NCBI RefSeq assembly: GCF_007004135.1
Contig: NZ_VJMG01000043.1
Location: 1 to 64,000 of the forward strand
Direction of reading: 5' to 3'
Length of the DNA stretch: 64,000 bases
DNA from: Affinirhizobium straminoryzae
GTDB taxonomy: Bacteria > Pseudomonadota > Alphaproteobacteria > Rhizobiales > Rhizobiaceae
Below, in pieces: positions 10,706 through 18,134 of the stretch; within the stretch, counting starts at the first letter, position 1; each line of letters starts with the position of its first letter. The translations under genes and the position numbers were made by a program. The notes under the pieces were generated by a model, which made no database searches, was not told the DNA's origin, and worked only from the letters and a program-made list of their open reading frames with translations.

Positions 10706-11830
10706 TCACCGGACGATGGTGATCGTCTCGGCGGCGCGGGTGATCGCGGTGTAGAGCCAGCGCTCGCGGGTATCGCGAAACGCCCAGCTTTCATCGAACA
10801 GCACGACATTGTTCCACTGCGAGCCCTGCGCCTTGTGCACCGTCAGCGCATAGCCGAAATCGAACTCGTCATAGCGCTTGCGGGTGGACCAGGGGATTTC
10901 CCCCTCCTCCTCGAAAGCCTGTTTCAGGAGCTTGATCTTCGCCGCACCCCGATCCATGTCGTCGTCCTCGGGGCGGATCATCAGGTTGATGCCGGGCTTC
11001 ACCGTTTCGCGCGAGGAGCTCATCACCTGCCAGAGCGAACCGTTCAGCAGGCCCTTGGCCGGATCGTTGCGCAGGCAGACCAGCTTGTCGCCCGACTGCG
11101 GATAGGCCTGGGAAAAGCCCTTGAGTTCGCGCAGACGCTGGTTGTAGCGCCGCCGCGTCTTGTTGGTGCCGACCAGCACCTGATCGGCCTCCAGCACCAG
11201 CGGCTGGGTGACCTCGTTGCGGGAAATCACCTGGGCGGTGCCGTAATCGCCATACATGATCTCCTTGCCCTCGCGCACATGCATGGCAAGCTGGATGATC
11301 GGATTGTCGCGCGCCTGGCGATGGATCTCGGTCAGGAGATAGTCCGGTTCCTGATCGGTGAAGTATCCGCCGCCCGAGACCGGCGGCAGCTGGCCGGGAT
11401 CGCCGAGCACCAGGATCGGCGTGCCGAAGCTCATCAGGTCCTTGCCGAGCTGCTCGTCCACCATCGAGCATTCGTCGATGATGATCAGCGCCGCCTTGGC
11501 GACGGGGCTCTGCCGGTTGATGGAAAACATCGGCGCAATCGAGGTCTTGCCGGTTTCCTCGTCCTCCACCGCCTCTTCGCCGCGCGGGCGGTAGATCAGC
11601 GAGTGGATCGTCTTCGCATTGGAGGCGCCGCGCGAGCGCAGCACCTGCGCGGCCTTGCCGGTAAAGGCCGCAAACAGCACGTCGCCATCGACATTCTCGG
11701 CGAAATGCCGGGCAAGCGTCGTCTTGCCCGTGCCGGCATAGCCGAACAGGCGAAAGACCTGGCTGCGGCCTTCCTTGAGCCATGTCGAAACGGCCTTCAG
11801 GGCCTCGTCCTGTTGCGGTGCGAACTGCAT
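10706..11830 (-). CDS. RecD-like 5'-3' DNA helicase (short form)
   Basis: A 374-residue superfamily 1B helicase without the RecD2 N-terminal extension. Walker A GYAGTGKT has Lys36, Walker B is IIIDECSMVD, motif III is LGDPGQLPPV, and the C-terminal UvrD_C_2 part ends with ALTVHKAQGSQW and LYTAITRA. It is ATP-dependent and probably processes DNA ends or replication intermediates. A nitrile hydratase operon ends 48 bp upstream on the same strand, so read-through is possible, but function suggests an independent gene. Confidence 0.88.
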   Translation of the reverse strand: MQFAPQQDEALKAVSTWLKEGRSQVFRLFGYAGTGKTTLARHFAENVDGDVLFAAFTGKAAQVLRSRGASNAKTIHSLIYRPRGEEAVEDEETGKTSIAPMFSINRQSPVAKAALIIIDECSMVDEQLGKDLMSFGTPILVLGDPGQLPPVSGGGYFTDQEPDYLLTEIHRQARDNPIIQLAMHVREGKEIMYGDYGTAQVISRNEVTQPLVLEADQVLVGTNKTRRRYNQRLRELKGFSQAYPQSGDKLVCLRNDPAKGLLNGSLWQVMSSSRETVKPGINLMIRPEDDDMDRGAAKIKLLKQAFEEEGEIPWSTRKRYDEFDFGYALTVHKAQGSQWNNVVLFDESWAFRDTRERWLYTAITRAAETITIVR

Positions 11831-11878
11831 TCCTCTTCCTTCACGGATTCGGAACAGAATAGCAACCTGAAAGAAGGA

Positions 11879-12256
11879 TCAGACCCCTTGGTGGGTCGAG
11901 CATCGCTGCGGATCATTCTCCAGCACGATTGGCTCGCCATGGGGTGTTGCCTCGGCCGCGCGCTGCCAGCTCTGCTGCAGGGCCAGCACCATCCCCTCCT
12001 CAGCCACGCCCTTGTCTATGAGAAGATGCGTCAGCGCGGCCACCCAGGCGTCGAAATAATCAGAAGCATCCGCCGCCCGGCCGTCGCGATGAACCTCATG
12101 CGCGAGATGCTGCGCCCATTCCGTCCAGGTAAACAGTCCGCGCTCATGCAGATGCACGGTCAAGGCGAAGGCCTGCGCCTGCCAGGGTTCTGCAAACACC
12201 GGATCTCCCTCCCGGCTGCGCGGCAGGCCGGGGGAGGAAACAAGGGCCGAAGCCAC
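11879..12256 (-). CDS. Nitrile hydratase accessory/activator protein
   Basis: A 125-residue protein whose core (DPVFAEPWQAQAFALTVHLHERGLFTWTEWAQ) is shared with nitrile hydratase beta-subunit N-termini and with the P14K/NhlE-type activators that deliver cobalt-loaded alpha subunit. I chose a GTG start at 12256, two bases beyond the beta-subunit stop, because the frame further upstream lies inside nthB and encodes Arg-rich non-family sequence. Tight spacing implies translational coupling in the nthA-nthB-accessory operon. Confidence 0.85.
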   Translation of the reverse strand: MASALVSSPGLPRSREGDPVFAEPWQAQAFALTVHLHERGLFTWTEWAQHLAHEVHRDGRAADASDYFDAWVAALTHLLIDKGVAEEGMVLALQQSWQRAAEATPHGEPIVLENDPQRCSTHQGV

Positions 12257-12257
12257 A

Positions 12258-12917
12258 TCACACCGGCTCAAGATAGCTCTCCCAGGCATCGATCGAGACC
12301 GTGAGCGTCGGATCGCTTCCCTCACCCCAGATTTCCGGGCCATCGAACACTACCGTATAGACCCATTGGGGGTTTTCACCCTGACCATGGGCATTGTCAT
12401 CGGGAAAGACGAAGGAGCCCTGTACCGCCTCGACAAGACCCGTCTTGCCGCGGGCATAGCGTGGCAGGCGCGTATGGGTGGTCGGATGAAAATTGCGGGT
12501 CCGCACGCGGGCACCGGCAGCAAAGCGCGGCGCTTCCGCGACGGGCCGGTCGCATGGCCCGCCACGCGCCAGAACGGCCGGCACCATTTCCGCCGTCAGC
12601 ACACGCTTCGGCGCAGCACCAGCAGCACGGCTTTGCCCGAGAGCGATTTCGTCCGCCGCCACAAAACCATGCCGCTGCAGCAGAACCTCCAGAGCACGGA
12701 TCCAGATCTCGTAATAGCTGGCGGAGAGATAGACGGCGGGCGGAATGTTTTCCCGAGCGTGCCGGCTTTCATCGATCGTCCAGGCGCCGAACGCGCCGCA
12801 GGCCAGCGTGATTCCAAGCGCACGTCGCTCCCAGTCCGCATGAAACCAGGGCTCGTCCACCTCAGGCGCGACAGGCCCGAAGCCCATCTGCCCACCCAGA
12901 TCATGCGGCCCGTTCAT
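12258..12917 (-). CDS. nthB: Nitrile hydratase beta subunit
   Basis: A 219-residue beta subunit that forms the heterodimeric, metal-dependent enzyme converting nitriles to amides in the cytoplasm. The N-terminus [16 protein letters not shown] is diagnostic, followed by [10 protein letters not shown]. The C-terminal SH3-like domain contains [20 protein letters not shown], including the Arg that contacts the oxidised cysteines in known structures. The start codon overlaps the nthA stop (ATGA at 12914-12917). Confidence 0.93.
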   Translation of the reverse strand: MNGPHDLGGQMGFGPVAPEVDEPWFHADWERRALGITLACGAFGAWTIDESRHARENIPPAVYLSASYYEIWIRALEVLLQRHGFVAADEIALGQSRAAGAAPKRVLTAEMVPAVLARGGPCDRPVAEAPRFAAGARVRTRNFHPTTHTRLPRYARGKTGLVEAVQGSFVFPDDNAHGQGENPQWVYTVVFDGPEIWGEGSDPTLTVSIDAWESYLEPV

Positions 12918-13537
12918 GTGGACACCTCCGGGCGGTGGAGAAGACCGGTGCCGATCATGCTGTCGCGCGTGACAAGGCTCGCGAGATCTGTCTCGCTCCA
13001 GCCCTCGGTGCCCGCCGGTCGCTGCGGCACGACGAGATAACGCAATTCCGCCGTGGAGTCCCAGACGCGGATATTTACCCCTTCCGGCAGCGTCACGCCG
13101 AATTCGGCAAGCACGCCCCGCGGATCGATCACCGCGCGCGAACGGTAGGCTGGCGCCTTGTACCAGACTGGCGGCAGGCCAAGCACGGACCAGGGATAGC
13201 AGGAGCAGAGCGTGCAGACGACGAGGTTATGCGTGTCTTTGGTATTGAACACCGCCCGCATATGTTCTCCCTGCCGACCGGTATAGCCGAGACTGGCAAT
13301 GGCAGCGGTCGCATCGCGCAAAAGCCAGTCGGCGAAAACCGGATCGCTCCAGGCCCGGGCAACGACATGCGCTCCATTTCGCGGCCCGACCTTCGTCTCA
13401 TAGGTCTCGACGATGACGTCGAGCGCAGCCGGATCAATCAGACCCTTCTCCGCAAGGACTGTTTCCAGCGCCCGCACACGCGCCTGCATGTCCGAATAGT
13501 GGTTGTCGTGATCATGATCGTGATGCTCGCCGCTCAC
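12914..13537 (-). CDS. nthA: Nitrile hydratase alpha subunit, cobalt type
   Basis: Catalytic subunit of nitrile hydratase. The metal-binding claw is VCTLCSCY; the Thr between the first two cysteines indicates the cobalt rather than iron enzyme. With the start used here (GTG at 13537, seven bases after AAGGAG, giving about 207 residues) the cysteines are 108, 111 and 113. Alternative starts are GTG 13561 and ATG 13555. The N-terminus is rich in His and Asp ([12 protein letters not shown]), which could help collect metal. It is first in the nthA-nthB-accessory operon and divergent from an AraC-type regulator. No cobalt transporter gene is nearby. Confidence 0.93.
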   Translation of the reverse strand: MSGEHHDHDHDNHYSDMQARVRALETVLAEKGLIDPAALDVIVETYETKVGPRNGAHVVARAWSDPVFADWLLRDATAAIASLGYTGRQGEHMRAVFNTKDTHNLVVCTLCSCYPWSVLGLPPVWYKAPAYRSRAVIDPRGVLAEFGVTLPEGVNIRVWDSTAELRYLVVPQRPAGTEGWSETDLASLVTRDSMIGTGLLHRPEVST

Positions 13538-13667
13538 GGACAGTTCTCCTTCCATCGGCACCGACCCTCACCATGCGGGAAAGCACGCGCCATCGCAAGA
13601 AGATGTGATTCGGCAACGCATTACAACCAAGGAAACAACCCAAGATAGAGATAGATTGTCTTAACCA

Positions 13668-13700
13668 GAAAAGGAATATTTTCTGAAAAGGATTATTTTC
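13668..13700. promoter_or_regulatory. Direct repeats in AT-rich divergent control region
   Basis: GAAAAGGAATATTTTC (13668-13683) and GAAAAGGATTATTTTC (13685-13700) differ at one position and lie 17 bp apart. Each half is itself near-palindromic (GAAAA/TTTTC). They sit between nthA and the divergent AraC-type gene, in a strikingly AT-rich patch (about 13630-13800). AraC-family proteins typically bind direct repeats, so this is a candidate operator. Confidence 0.5.
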
Positions 13701-13819
13701 CAGAAACTCCATCTAACGAACGGAACGAATCATGAATAAATACCTGAAAAATACGGGAAAAATCTAAAAGGAATTTATTCTTAAGTTTTGCATTGAAAGC
13801 TGAGTCTCACTCAGCGAGC

Positions 13820-13843
13820 CATCTCCAAGACAACCTGGAGATG
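13820..13843 (+). promoter_or_regulatory. Hairpin masking the AraC-gene ribosome binding site
   Basis: CATCTCCA (13820-13827) pairs perfectly with TGGAGATG (13836-13843), which contains the GGAG ribosome binding site of the AraC-type gene. A second perfect hairpin, GCTGAGT-CTC-ACTCAGC, lies just before it at 13799-13815. Together they suggest translation-level control. Confidence 0.4.
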
Positions 13844-13846
13844 AAA

Positions 13847-14899
13847 ATGAAACATTCCCGCACTTCTAACGCAGCATCCTCTCCCTTCCCGTCCAGCCCC
13901 CTTCACATCCAGCCCGCATCGGAGGACGATCCGTGGGCCTTCTGGGCGCATGCACTGGCGCCACTGGCCGTGGCAGCGTTGCGCCCGTCCCCCGACGGGA
14001 CAGATACCGCATTCCTTACGGCCCATCATGCCGGCCTGTTCCTGCTTCTGCACAGCCATCTGCCGGCACTGGCCCTGCAGCGCTCGCGCCTGCGATGCAC
14101 GGAAGACGGGCTGGACCATCTGGTGATCACCTGCCTGCTGAGCGGTCGCGCCCGCTGGCGCAGTGACCGATTGGCGCGGCTAGAACCCGGTGATTGTGGC
14201 TTCTGTGATCTGGCAAGCCCGCTTGCGCTGCGCACCACCGGCGGCACCCAAGCACTGCATTTCATCATCCCCAGACTGGCACTGCCAGCCAGCGTGGCAC
14301 CCCTTGTGCCGATACGGGAACGCCGCTTTGCCGCCGGCAGCAGTCCGGCCCTTCTGTTGCAGGGACTTGCCGCCACGCTGCTGCGCGCCTTGGCCGCGCC
14401 GGCCCCGATGGAGCTATCCGCCTTCTCACGCCCGTTGATGGACCTGATGGCGCTGATTCTCGGTCCTGCCGGGAAAGACGCGGGCACCGCCGCGCATGCG
14501 GACCTGCGTCGACGCCTGCGACGGCACATCCAGGACAATCTCGCCTCCGACGGCATGACTGCGGACAGCATTTGTGCCGACCTCAGACTGTCGCGCAGCC
14601 AGCTCTATCGCCAGTTCGAGGGCGAGGGCGGAGTGGAAACCTATATCCGTCGCCGGCGGCTTGCCCGCAGCCTTCAGATGCTGAGCGACCCCGCATGCGC
14701 CGAGCGCCGCATCGGCGAGATCGCCTACGAGGCGGGCTTTGCCGACGAGGCGCATTTCAGCCGGCTGTTTCGCCAGCATTACGGGCTTTCCCCGCGCGCC
14801 TTTCGCAAATCCGGCAGCGTCGCGCCCGCTTTACCGATCGGGTCGGGCAACAGCCAGGACGCCAGTGCCACCTTTGCCAGATGGCTTCGACAGCTGTGA
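13847..14899 (+). CDS. AraC-family transcriptional regulator
   Basis: A regulator of about 350 residues. The N-terminal ~190 residues are an AraC-binding-like cupin domain (LLSGRARWRSDRLARLEPGD is the sugar/effector-domain style segment). The C-terminal ~100 residues contain two HTHs: MTADSICADLRLSRSQLYRQF, then IGEIAYEAGFADEAHFSRLF with RQHYGLSPRAFR, the AraC signature. The ATG at 13847 is favoured over those at 13793 and 13841 by GGAG spacing. It may control the divergent nitrile hydratase operon, the downstream RhiA-like genes, or both. Confidence 0.9.
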   Translation: MKHSRTSNAASSPFPSSPLHIQPASEDDPWAFWAHALAPLAVAALRPSPDGTDTAFLTAHHAGLFLLLHSHLPALALQRSRLRCTEDGLDHLVITCLLSGRARWRSDRLARLEPGDCGFCDLASPLALRTTGGTQALHFIIPRLALPASVAPLVPIRERRFAAGSSPALLLQGLAATLLRALAAPAPMELSAFSRPLMDLMALILGPAGKDAGTAAHADLRRRLRRHIQDNLASDGMTADSICADLRLSRSQLYRQFEGEGGVETYIRRRRLARSLQMLSDPACAERRIGEIAYEAGFADEAHFSRLFRQHYGLSPRAFRKSGSVAPALPIGSGNSQDASATFARWLRQL

Positions 14900-15042
14900 G
14901 AGTCGATCGCGACCGGAGACGCTGGTGCAAGTTTTTGGAACGGGAGGCCAAGACAGAATGTGAGGTTGTGTATAAATTCAAAAACAACCGAGAGACGAAA
15001 CCAGTCTCCGCCCACACCGAAAAGAATACGGAGAGGAAACCC

Positions 15043-15144
15043 ATGACGCAAGACCAAAGCCGCGTCGACGACCCCGGGGTAGCCGTGCGCACGATACGGG
15101 CTGCAGCCCCCTCTCCGGTCAGATTGTCCCTTTCCCGGCCCTGA
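15043..15144 (+). CDS. Possible 33-residue leader or small protein
   Basis: ATGACGCAAGAC at 15043 follows GGAGAGGAAACCC, a good ribosome binding site. The frame ends at 15144 after 33 codons and has an Arg/Ser/Pro-rich C-terminus. It lies 140 bp before the first RhiA-like gene, on the same strand. It could be a leader peptide for that operon or a chance frame. No homologue is recalled. Confidence 0.3.
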   Translation: MTQDQSRVDDPGVAVRTIRAAAPSPVRLSLSRP

Positions 15145-15200
15145 CAGGCCGGCCCACCGATCCCTCCGTCGATTTCCTCCGCCCAGGCGACGGACGGGAT

Positions 15201-15242
15201 GGAGCCGGTGCCTGCCGCACCCCACACCCCGGCACCGGCTCC
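15201..15242 (+). promoter_or_regulatory. 12-bp inverted repeat before RhiA-like gene 1
   Basis: GGAGCCGGTGCC (15201-15212) pairs perfectly with GGCACCGGCTCC (15231-15242) across an 18-base loop. No T-run follows. It ends 42 bp before the start codon at 15285. It may be a leader structure, an operator, or a terminator for the preceding transcript. The remainder of 14900-15284 has nothing recognisable beyond the small frame at 15043. Confidence 0.45.
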
Positions 15243-15284
15243 CCCTCACCCCAACGAAAACGTCCAACAGAAAGGCATATCTCC

Positions 15285-15893
15285 ATGACGTCCTATTCCC
15301 TGACCTGCCTCAACAATTCGACGCTCTCCGGCAGCTTCGCCGTCTTCCAGAAGGCGCCGCCGACCACGGTCCCGGGCAACATCTTCTCGCTCGCCTGGTT
15401 CACCCGGCCGACGGCACCGAACACCAAGGTAACCTTTACCTGGAACCTCGATTACAGCTTCGTCTGGTCCGAAACCGGCATCCTGCAGCCCGGCATCAAC
15501 TTCAACGCCTCGCAGGTGGTGCCGGCCAATCCGAACGGCCAGAACCTGATCCAGCTGAAGCTCGACAATTATGGCGCGACGACCTTCGCCAACCAGAGCG
15601 CCAGCGGGGCCATCGGTTCGCTCACCATCGAGCAGCTGTCGAACGTGGCCCCGAACCGTACCTCGGTCGGCATCGGCATGGCCGGCTCCGGCACCTTTGC
15701 CGTGCAGGCACAGCCGAACATGACCGCCGTCTTCACGCCCCACCCGAACTACTGGGTGATCTTCGGCAATTTCGAGACCGGTGACGTCATCGACATCGAA
15801 GATGTCACGGGCGCCGTCGAGGTGACCTATGGCGGCGCGCTGACCTCGCGCACGGCAGTGCTCGGCCTCGACAACATGATCACGGTCTCCTGA
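15285..15893 (+). CDS. RhiA-like protein 1 (tentative)
   Basis: A 202-residue protein without signal peptide or membrane span. It is rich in Asn, Thr, Phe and Trp and predicted to be mostly beta. Features shared with the next gene: YxLxCxNxSxxxGxFxxxQ at the start, LAWFTRP/LAWLSRP, VTFTW followed by SFVW, ASQVVPANP/ACQQVPAHP, VGIGMAGSGTF/VGIAIGGSAVY and YWVIFGNFETGDVID/YWVTFGGYSPGEAID. From memory this pattern resembles RhiA of Rhizobium leguminosarum, an abundant rhizosphere-induced protein of unknown biochemistry; I could not check it. A 12-bp inverted repeat precedes the gene. Confidence 0.6.
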   Translation: MTSYSLTCLNNSTLSGSFAVFQKAPPTTVPGNIFSLAWFTRPTAPNTKVTFTWNLDYSFVWSETGILQPGINFNASQVVPANPNGQNLIQLKLDNYGATTFANQSASGAIGSLTIEQLSNVAPNRTSVGIGMAGSGTFAVQAQPNMTAVFTPHPNYWVIFGNFETGDVIDIEDVTGAVEVTYGGALTSRTAVLGLDNMITVS

Positions 15894-15901
15894 TGCCAGA
15901 C

Positions 15902-15926
15902 GGTGGCCGCACGATGTGCGGCCACC
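15902..15926 (+). promoter_or_regulatory. 11-bp perfect hairpin between the two RhiA-like genes
   Basis: GGTGGCCGCAC (15902-15912) pairs perfectly with GTGCGGCCACC (15916-15926) around a GAT loop. There is no T-run. It lies 8 bp after the first gene and 32 bp before the second. It probably stabilises the upstream mRNA or attenuates the downstream genes, giving unequal expression. Confidence 0.55.
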
Positions 15927-15957
15927 ACAACCTTTCCGGTTCGAGAGGAGAGCCGCC

Positions 15958-16575
15958 ATGCCCGATTATCGACTGATCTGCGCCAACACCTCCCGCATGC
16001 ACGGGAATTTCTCGATCTATCAGATGCCGCCTCAGACGGAGAGCATCCAGCAGGTTGTCAGCCTCGCCTGGCTGTCGCGCCCCGCTCCTCCCTCGAGTTC
16101 GGTTACGTTCACATGGTCCACGGCCATGTCCTTCGTCTGGGGGGAACGCGGAAGGTTCCGCGGACGATCCTATTTCGCCGCCTGCCAGCAGGTTCCGGCC
16201 CATCCGGAGCGGGAGAACCTGATCGATCTGACCTCTGAGGAGTTGGGCTCGCCGTTTTTTGCAAACCTGCGCGGCGGCGGCCCCTCCGGCGCGCTGACCG
16301 TGCGGCAGCGCAACGCCATCTTCAACTATCCCGTCCATGTGGGAATCGCGATCGGCGGGTCCGCCGTCTACACCGTCGAATTCCAGGCCAACATCTCGAC
16401 CAGCTTCATCGCCCACCGCGACCGCTACTGGGTGACGTTCGGCGGCTACAGCCCCGGCGAGGCCATCGATGCCACAAGCGTGACGAATGGCGTCGTGCTG
16501 GACTTCAGCCCGATCAACCCGACGCTGAGCGTGGTCATGGGGCCGGACAACATCCTGCGGCACGGGCCTGCGTGA
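15958..16575 (+). CDS. RhiA-like protein 2 (tentative)
   Basis: A 205-residue paralogue of the preceding protein, alignable along its whole length with moderate identity: same N-terminal motif (YRLICANTSRMHGNFSIYQ), same LAW-RP, VTFTW and SFVWGERG block, same YWVTFGGYSPGEAID block near residue 165, and a matching C-terminus (VMGPDNIL versus VLGLDNMI). GAGAGGAG nine bases upstream fixes the ATG at 15958. No signal peptide. It differs in charge from its partner (more Arg), so the two may have diverged in partner or ligand. They may form a heteromeric assembly, by inference. Confidence 0.6.
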   Translation: MPDYRLICANTSRMHGNFSIYQMPPQTESIQQVVSLAWLSRPAPPSSSVTFTWSTAMSFVWGERGRFRGRSYFAACQQVPAHPERENLIDLTSEELGSPFFANLRGGGPSGALTVRQRNAIFNYPVHVGIAIGGSAVYTVEFQANISTSFIAHRDRYWVTFGGYSPGEAIDATSVTNGVVLDFSPINPTLSVVMGPDNILRHGPA

Positions 16576-16679
16576 GCAAGCGACGCCCATTTGGCCGGCG
16601 CCCTGACGGAGCGCGTGCCGGAATACACAAGCAGAACAAAGGCAACTCTCTTTTTCCACCTCACAAGGAGAATATCGAC

Positions 16680-17123
16680 ATGACAAGAACTCGTTTCATG
16701 CGCCTTACCAATCCATTTACCGGCATCATGTACCTGCTGCTGGCCCTTCTTCTCGTCGCCGGCATGCCGGCACGCGGGCACGCCGCCGGAGAATGCGGCG
16801 TCGATCCGGGCCGGCACGCCGACCTCGCGACCAAAATCGCCTATGGTCACGCATTCACCAAGCATTCTGGTGAATTCGTAAAAGGTGTAGTCATCGCAAG
16901 GCTCGCGTTTCCGGACAAGACCATCGAGGATGCAGAGAAGTTTGCGGAGTTTCTCACCAAGATTCTGGATCTTCCCTCCGTCAGCAAGTCACTCACCAAC
17001 AGCCGGGCTGCTTACTGGGACAGCCGGACGGGAACCGTCATCATCTTCAATCCCCTTCCCGAGGATTGCGGAACGGCCTTTCGCCCGACCAGCGGAAAGG
17101 CCTACTTTGACAATCTGAGGTGA
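16680..17123 (+). CDS. Exported small protein resembling polymorphic-toxin C-terminal domains
   Basis: A 147-residue protein. A Sec signal (MTRTRFMRLTNPFTGIMYLL onward, cleavage near GHAA/GE about residue 36) precedes a compact ~110-residue domain. Key residues are the HAFTKH pair of histidines near the domain start, then SRAAYWDSRTGTVIIFNP, and the ending GTAFRPTSGKAYFDNLR. From memory this H-x4-H plus RxAYWD-TGTVxI-NP-GTxFxP-YFD pattern recurs at the C-termini of contact-dependent-inhibition and RHS-type toxins, probably nucleases; this was not verified. AAGGAGA seven bases upstream fixes the start at 16680. It is unusual in being a stand-alone exported module. A tiny gene that could encode immunity follows. 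Confidence 0.6.
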   Translation: MTRTRFMRLTNPFTGIMYLLLALLLVAGMPARGHAAGECGVDPGRHADLATKIAYGHAFTKHSGEFVKGVVIARLAFPDKTIEDAEKFAEFLTKILDLPSVSKSLTNSRAAYWDSRTGTVIIFNPLPEDCGTAFRPTSGKAYFDNLR

Positions 17124-17146
17124 TCGTCACACAGAGACGTCGGACG

Positions 17147-17166
17147 CCGCCCGCCCTGTCGGGCGG
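17147..17166 (+). terminator. Hairpin between toxin-like and small gene
   Basis: CCGCCCG (17147-17153) pairs with CGGGCGG (17160-17166) around CCCTGT, followed by TGTTACG. It could partly terminate transcription from the toxin-like gene before the next small gene. Confidence 0.4.
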
Positions 17167-17198
17167 TGTTACGCAATGAGAGAAAGGCAGGCGCGACC

Positions 17199-17396
17199 AT
17201 GCAGAGGCAGACCAGCATCGAGCTCTTGGACGAAGAGATGACCGCCATGTTGAACATGCTGAATTATTTCGGCTATGCCTTGAGCGAGGGAGAATGCTCC
17301 ACCCTGTCGGGGATGGACCAAGATGCCGTTCAAGCGCTTTTCCGACGGCTCGAAAAGCTGGCAAATCGCAACGGGACGGACAGAAAACCGCGATAG
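17199..17396 (+). CDS. Small acidic-helical protein, possible immunity partner
   Basis: 65 residues from ATG 17199, or 76 from GTG 17166. No signal peptide, so cytoplasmic. Predicted helical, with an acidic N-terminal half (IELLDEEMTAMLNMLNYFGY) and a basic C-terminus (LEKLANRNGTDRKPR). It is not recognised as a known family. Its position directly after an exported toxin-like gene on the same strand makes an immunity role plausible, as in polymorphic toxin loci. CAGG upstream of 17199 is a modest ribosome binding site. Confidence 0.45.
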   Translation: MQRQTSIELLDEEMTAMLNMLNYFGYALSEGECSTLSGMDQDAVQALFRRLEKLANRNGTDRKPR

Positions 17397-17479
17397 GTGC
17401 GACATATCGTCGGATTGTCGCATCTGCGCGTTTCAAGGCGCAGCGCTCTCAGGCCGCATCACGACGAAACAGGCATCTG

Positions 17480-17514
17480 CTGCGTGCGGCATTCCAAAAC
17501 GGTGCCGCACGCAG
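17480..17514 (-). terminator. Terminator of the ilvI-ilvH operon
   Basis: CTGCGTGCGGCA (17480-17491) pairs perfectly with TGCCGCACGCAG (17503-17514), loop of 11 bases, 16 bp past the ilvH stop codon on the minus strand. A weak T-run (CTGTTTCG) follows a few bases further on. Confidence 0.65.
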
Positions 17515-17529
17515 ATCGTCAGAGCAGGC

Positions 17530-18102
17530 TCACATCCCCTGCGGGCCGCGGTTCATCGCGGCAATGCCGGTGCGGCAGACCTCGATCAGGCCGAGCGGCT
17601 TCATCACCGCGACGAACTGGTCGATCTTCGAGGATTTTCCGGTGATCTCGAAGATGAAATGGGAAACCGTCGCATCCACCACCTTGGCGTGGAAGGCATC
17701 CGCCAGGCGGAGCGTCTCGGCGCGGCCTTCGCCGGTGCCGGCCACCTTGACGAGGGCGACCTCGCGTTCGATCGGGCGTTCCTGGCCGAGCTGGCTGGCG
17801 CGCACCGTCAGGTCCACCACGCGGTGAACCGGGACGATGCGATCAAGCTGCGCCTTGATCTGCTCCAGAACGCTCGGCGTACCTGTCGTGACGATGGTGA
17901 TGCGCGACAGGTGTGCCTCATGCTCCGTTTCGGAGACCGTCAGGCTTTCGATGTTGTAGCCGCGGCCGGAAAACAGGCCGATGACGCGGGCCAGCACGCC
18001 CGGTTCGTTGCTGACGAGAACCGAGAGCGTATGGCGTTCCTGGCGGGCGCTTTCCTGCTGGATGAAATAGGCCGAGCCGGTGGGTTGAAGGTGTGCGTTC
18101 AT
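17530..18102 (-). CDS. ilvH: Acetolactate synthase small (regulatory) subunit
   Basis: A 190-residue regulatory subunit that activates the catalytic subunit and confers valine feedback inhibition. The N-terminal ACT domain is visible as HTLSVLVSNEPGVLARVIGL with FSGRGYNIESL; the C-terminal ALS_ss_C domain follows from about residue 110 (REVALVKV). It is 32 bp downstream of ilvI in the same operon, under the leader attenuator at about 20 kb. Confidence 0.95.
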   Translation of the reverse strand: MNAHLQPTGSAYFIQQESARQERHTLSVLVSNEPGVLARVIGLFSGRGYNIESLTVSETEHEAHLSRITIVTTGTPSVLEQIKAQLDRIVPVHRVVDLTVRASQLGQERPIEREVALVKVAGTGEGRAETLRLADAFHAKVVDATVSHFIFEITGKSSKIDQFVAVMKPLGLIEVCRTGIAAMNRGPQGM

Positions 18103-18134
18103 GGATGCGTTCCTCTCAAATGTCCGGTGGCGGC

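Noticed and set aside
10835-12304. 489-codon plus-strand frame opposite the helicase and nitrile hydratase accessory gene
   Set aside because: Crosses two real minus-strand genes and has no recognisable domain.
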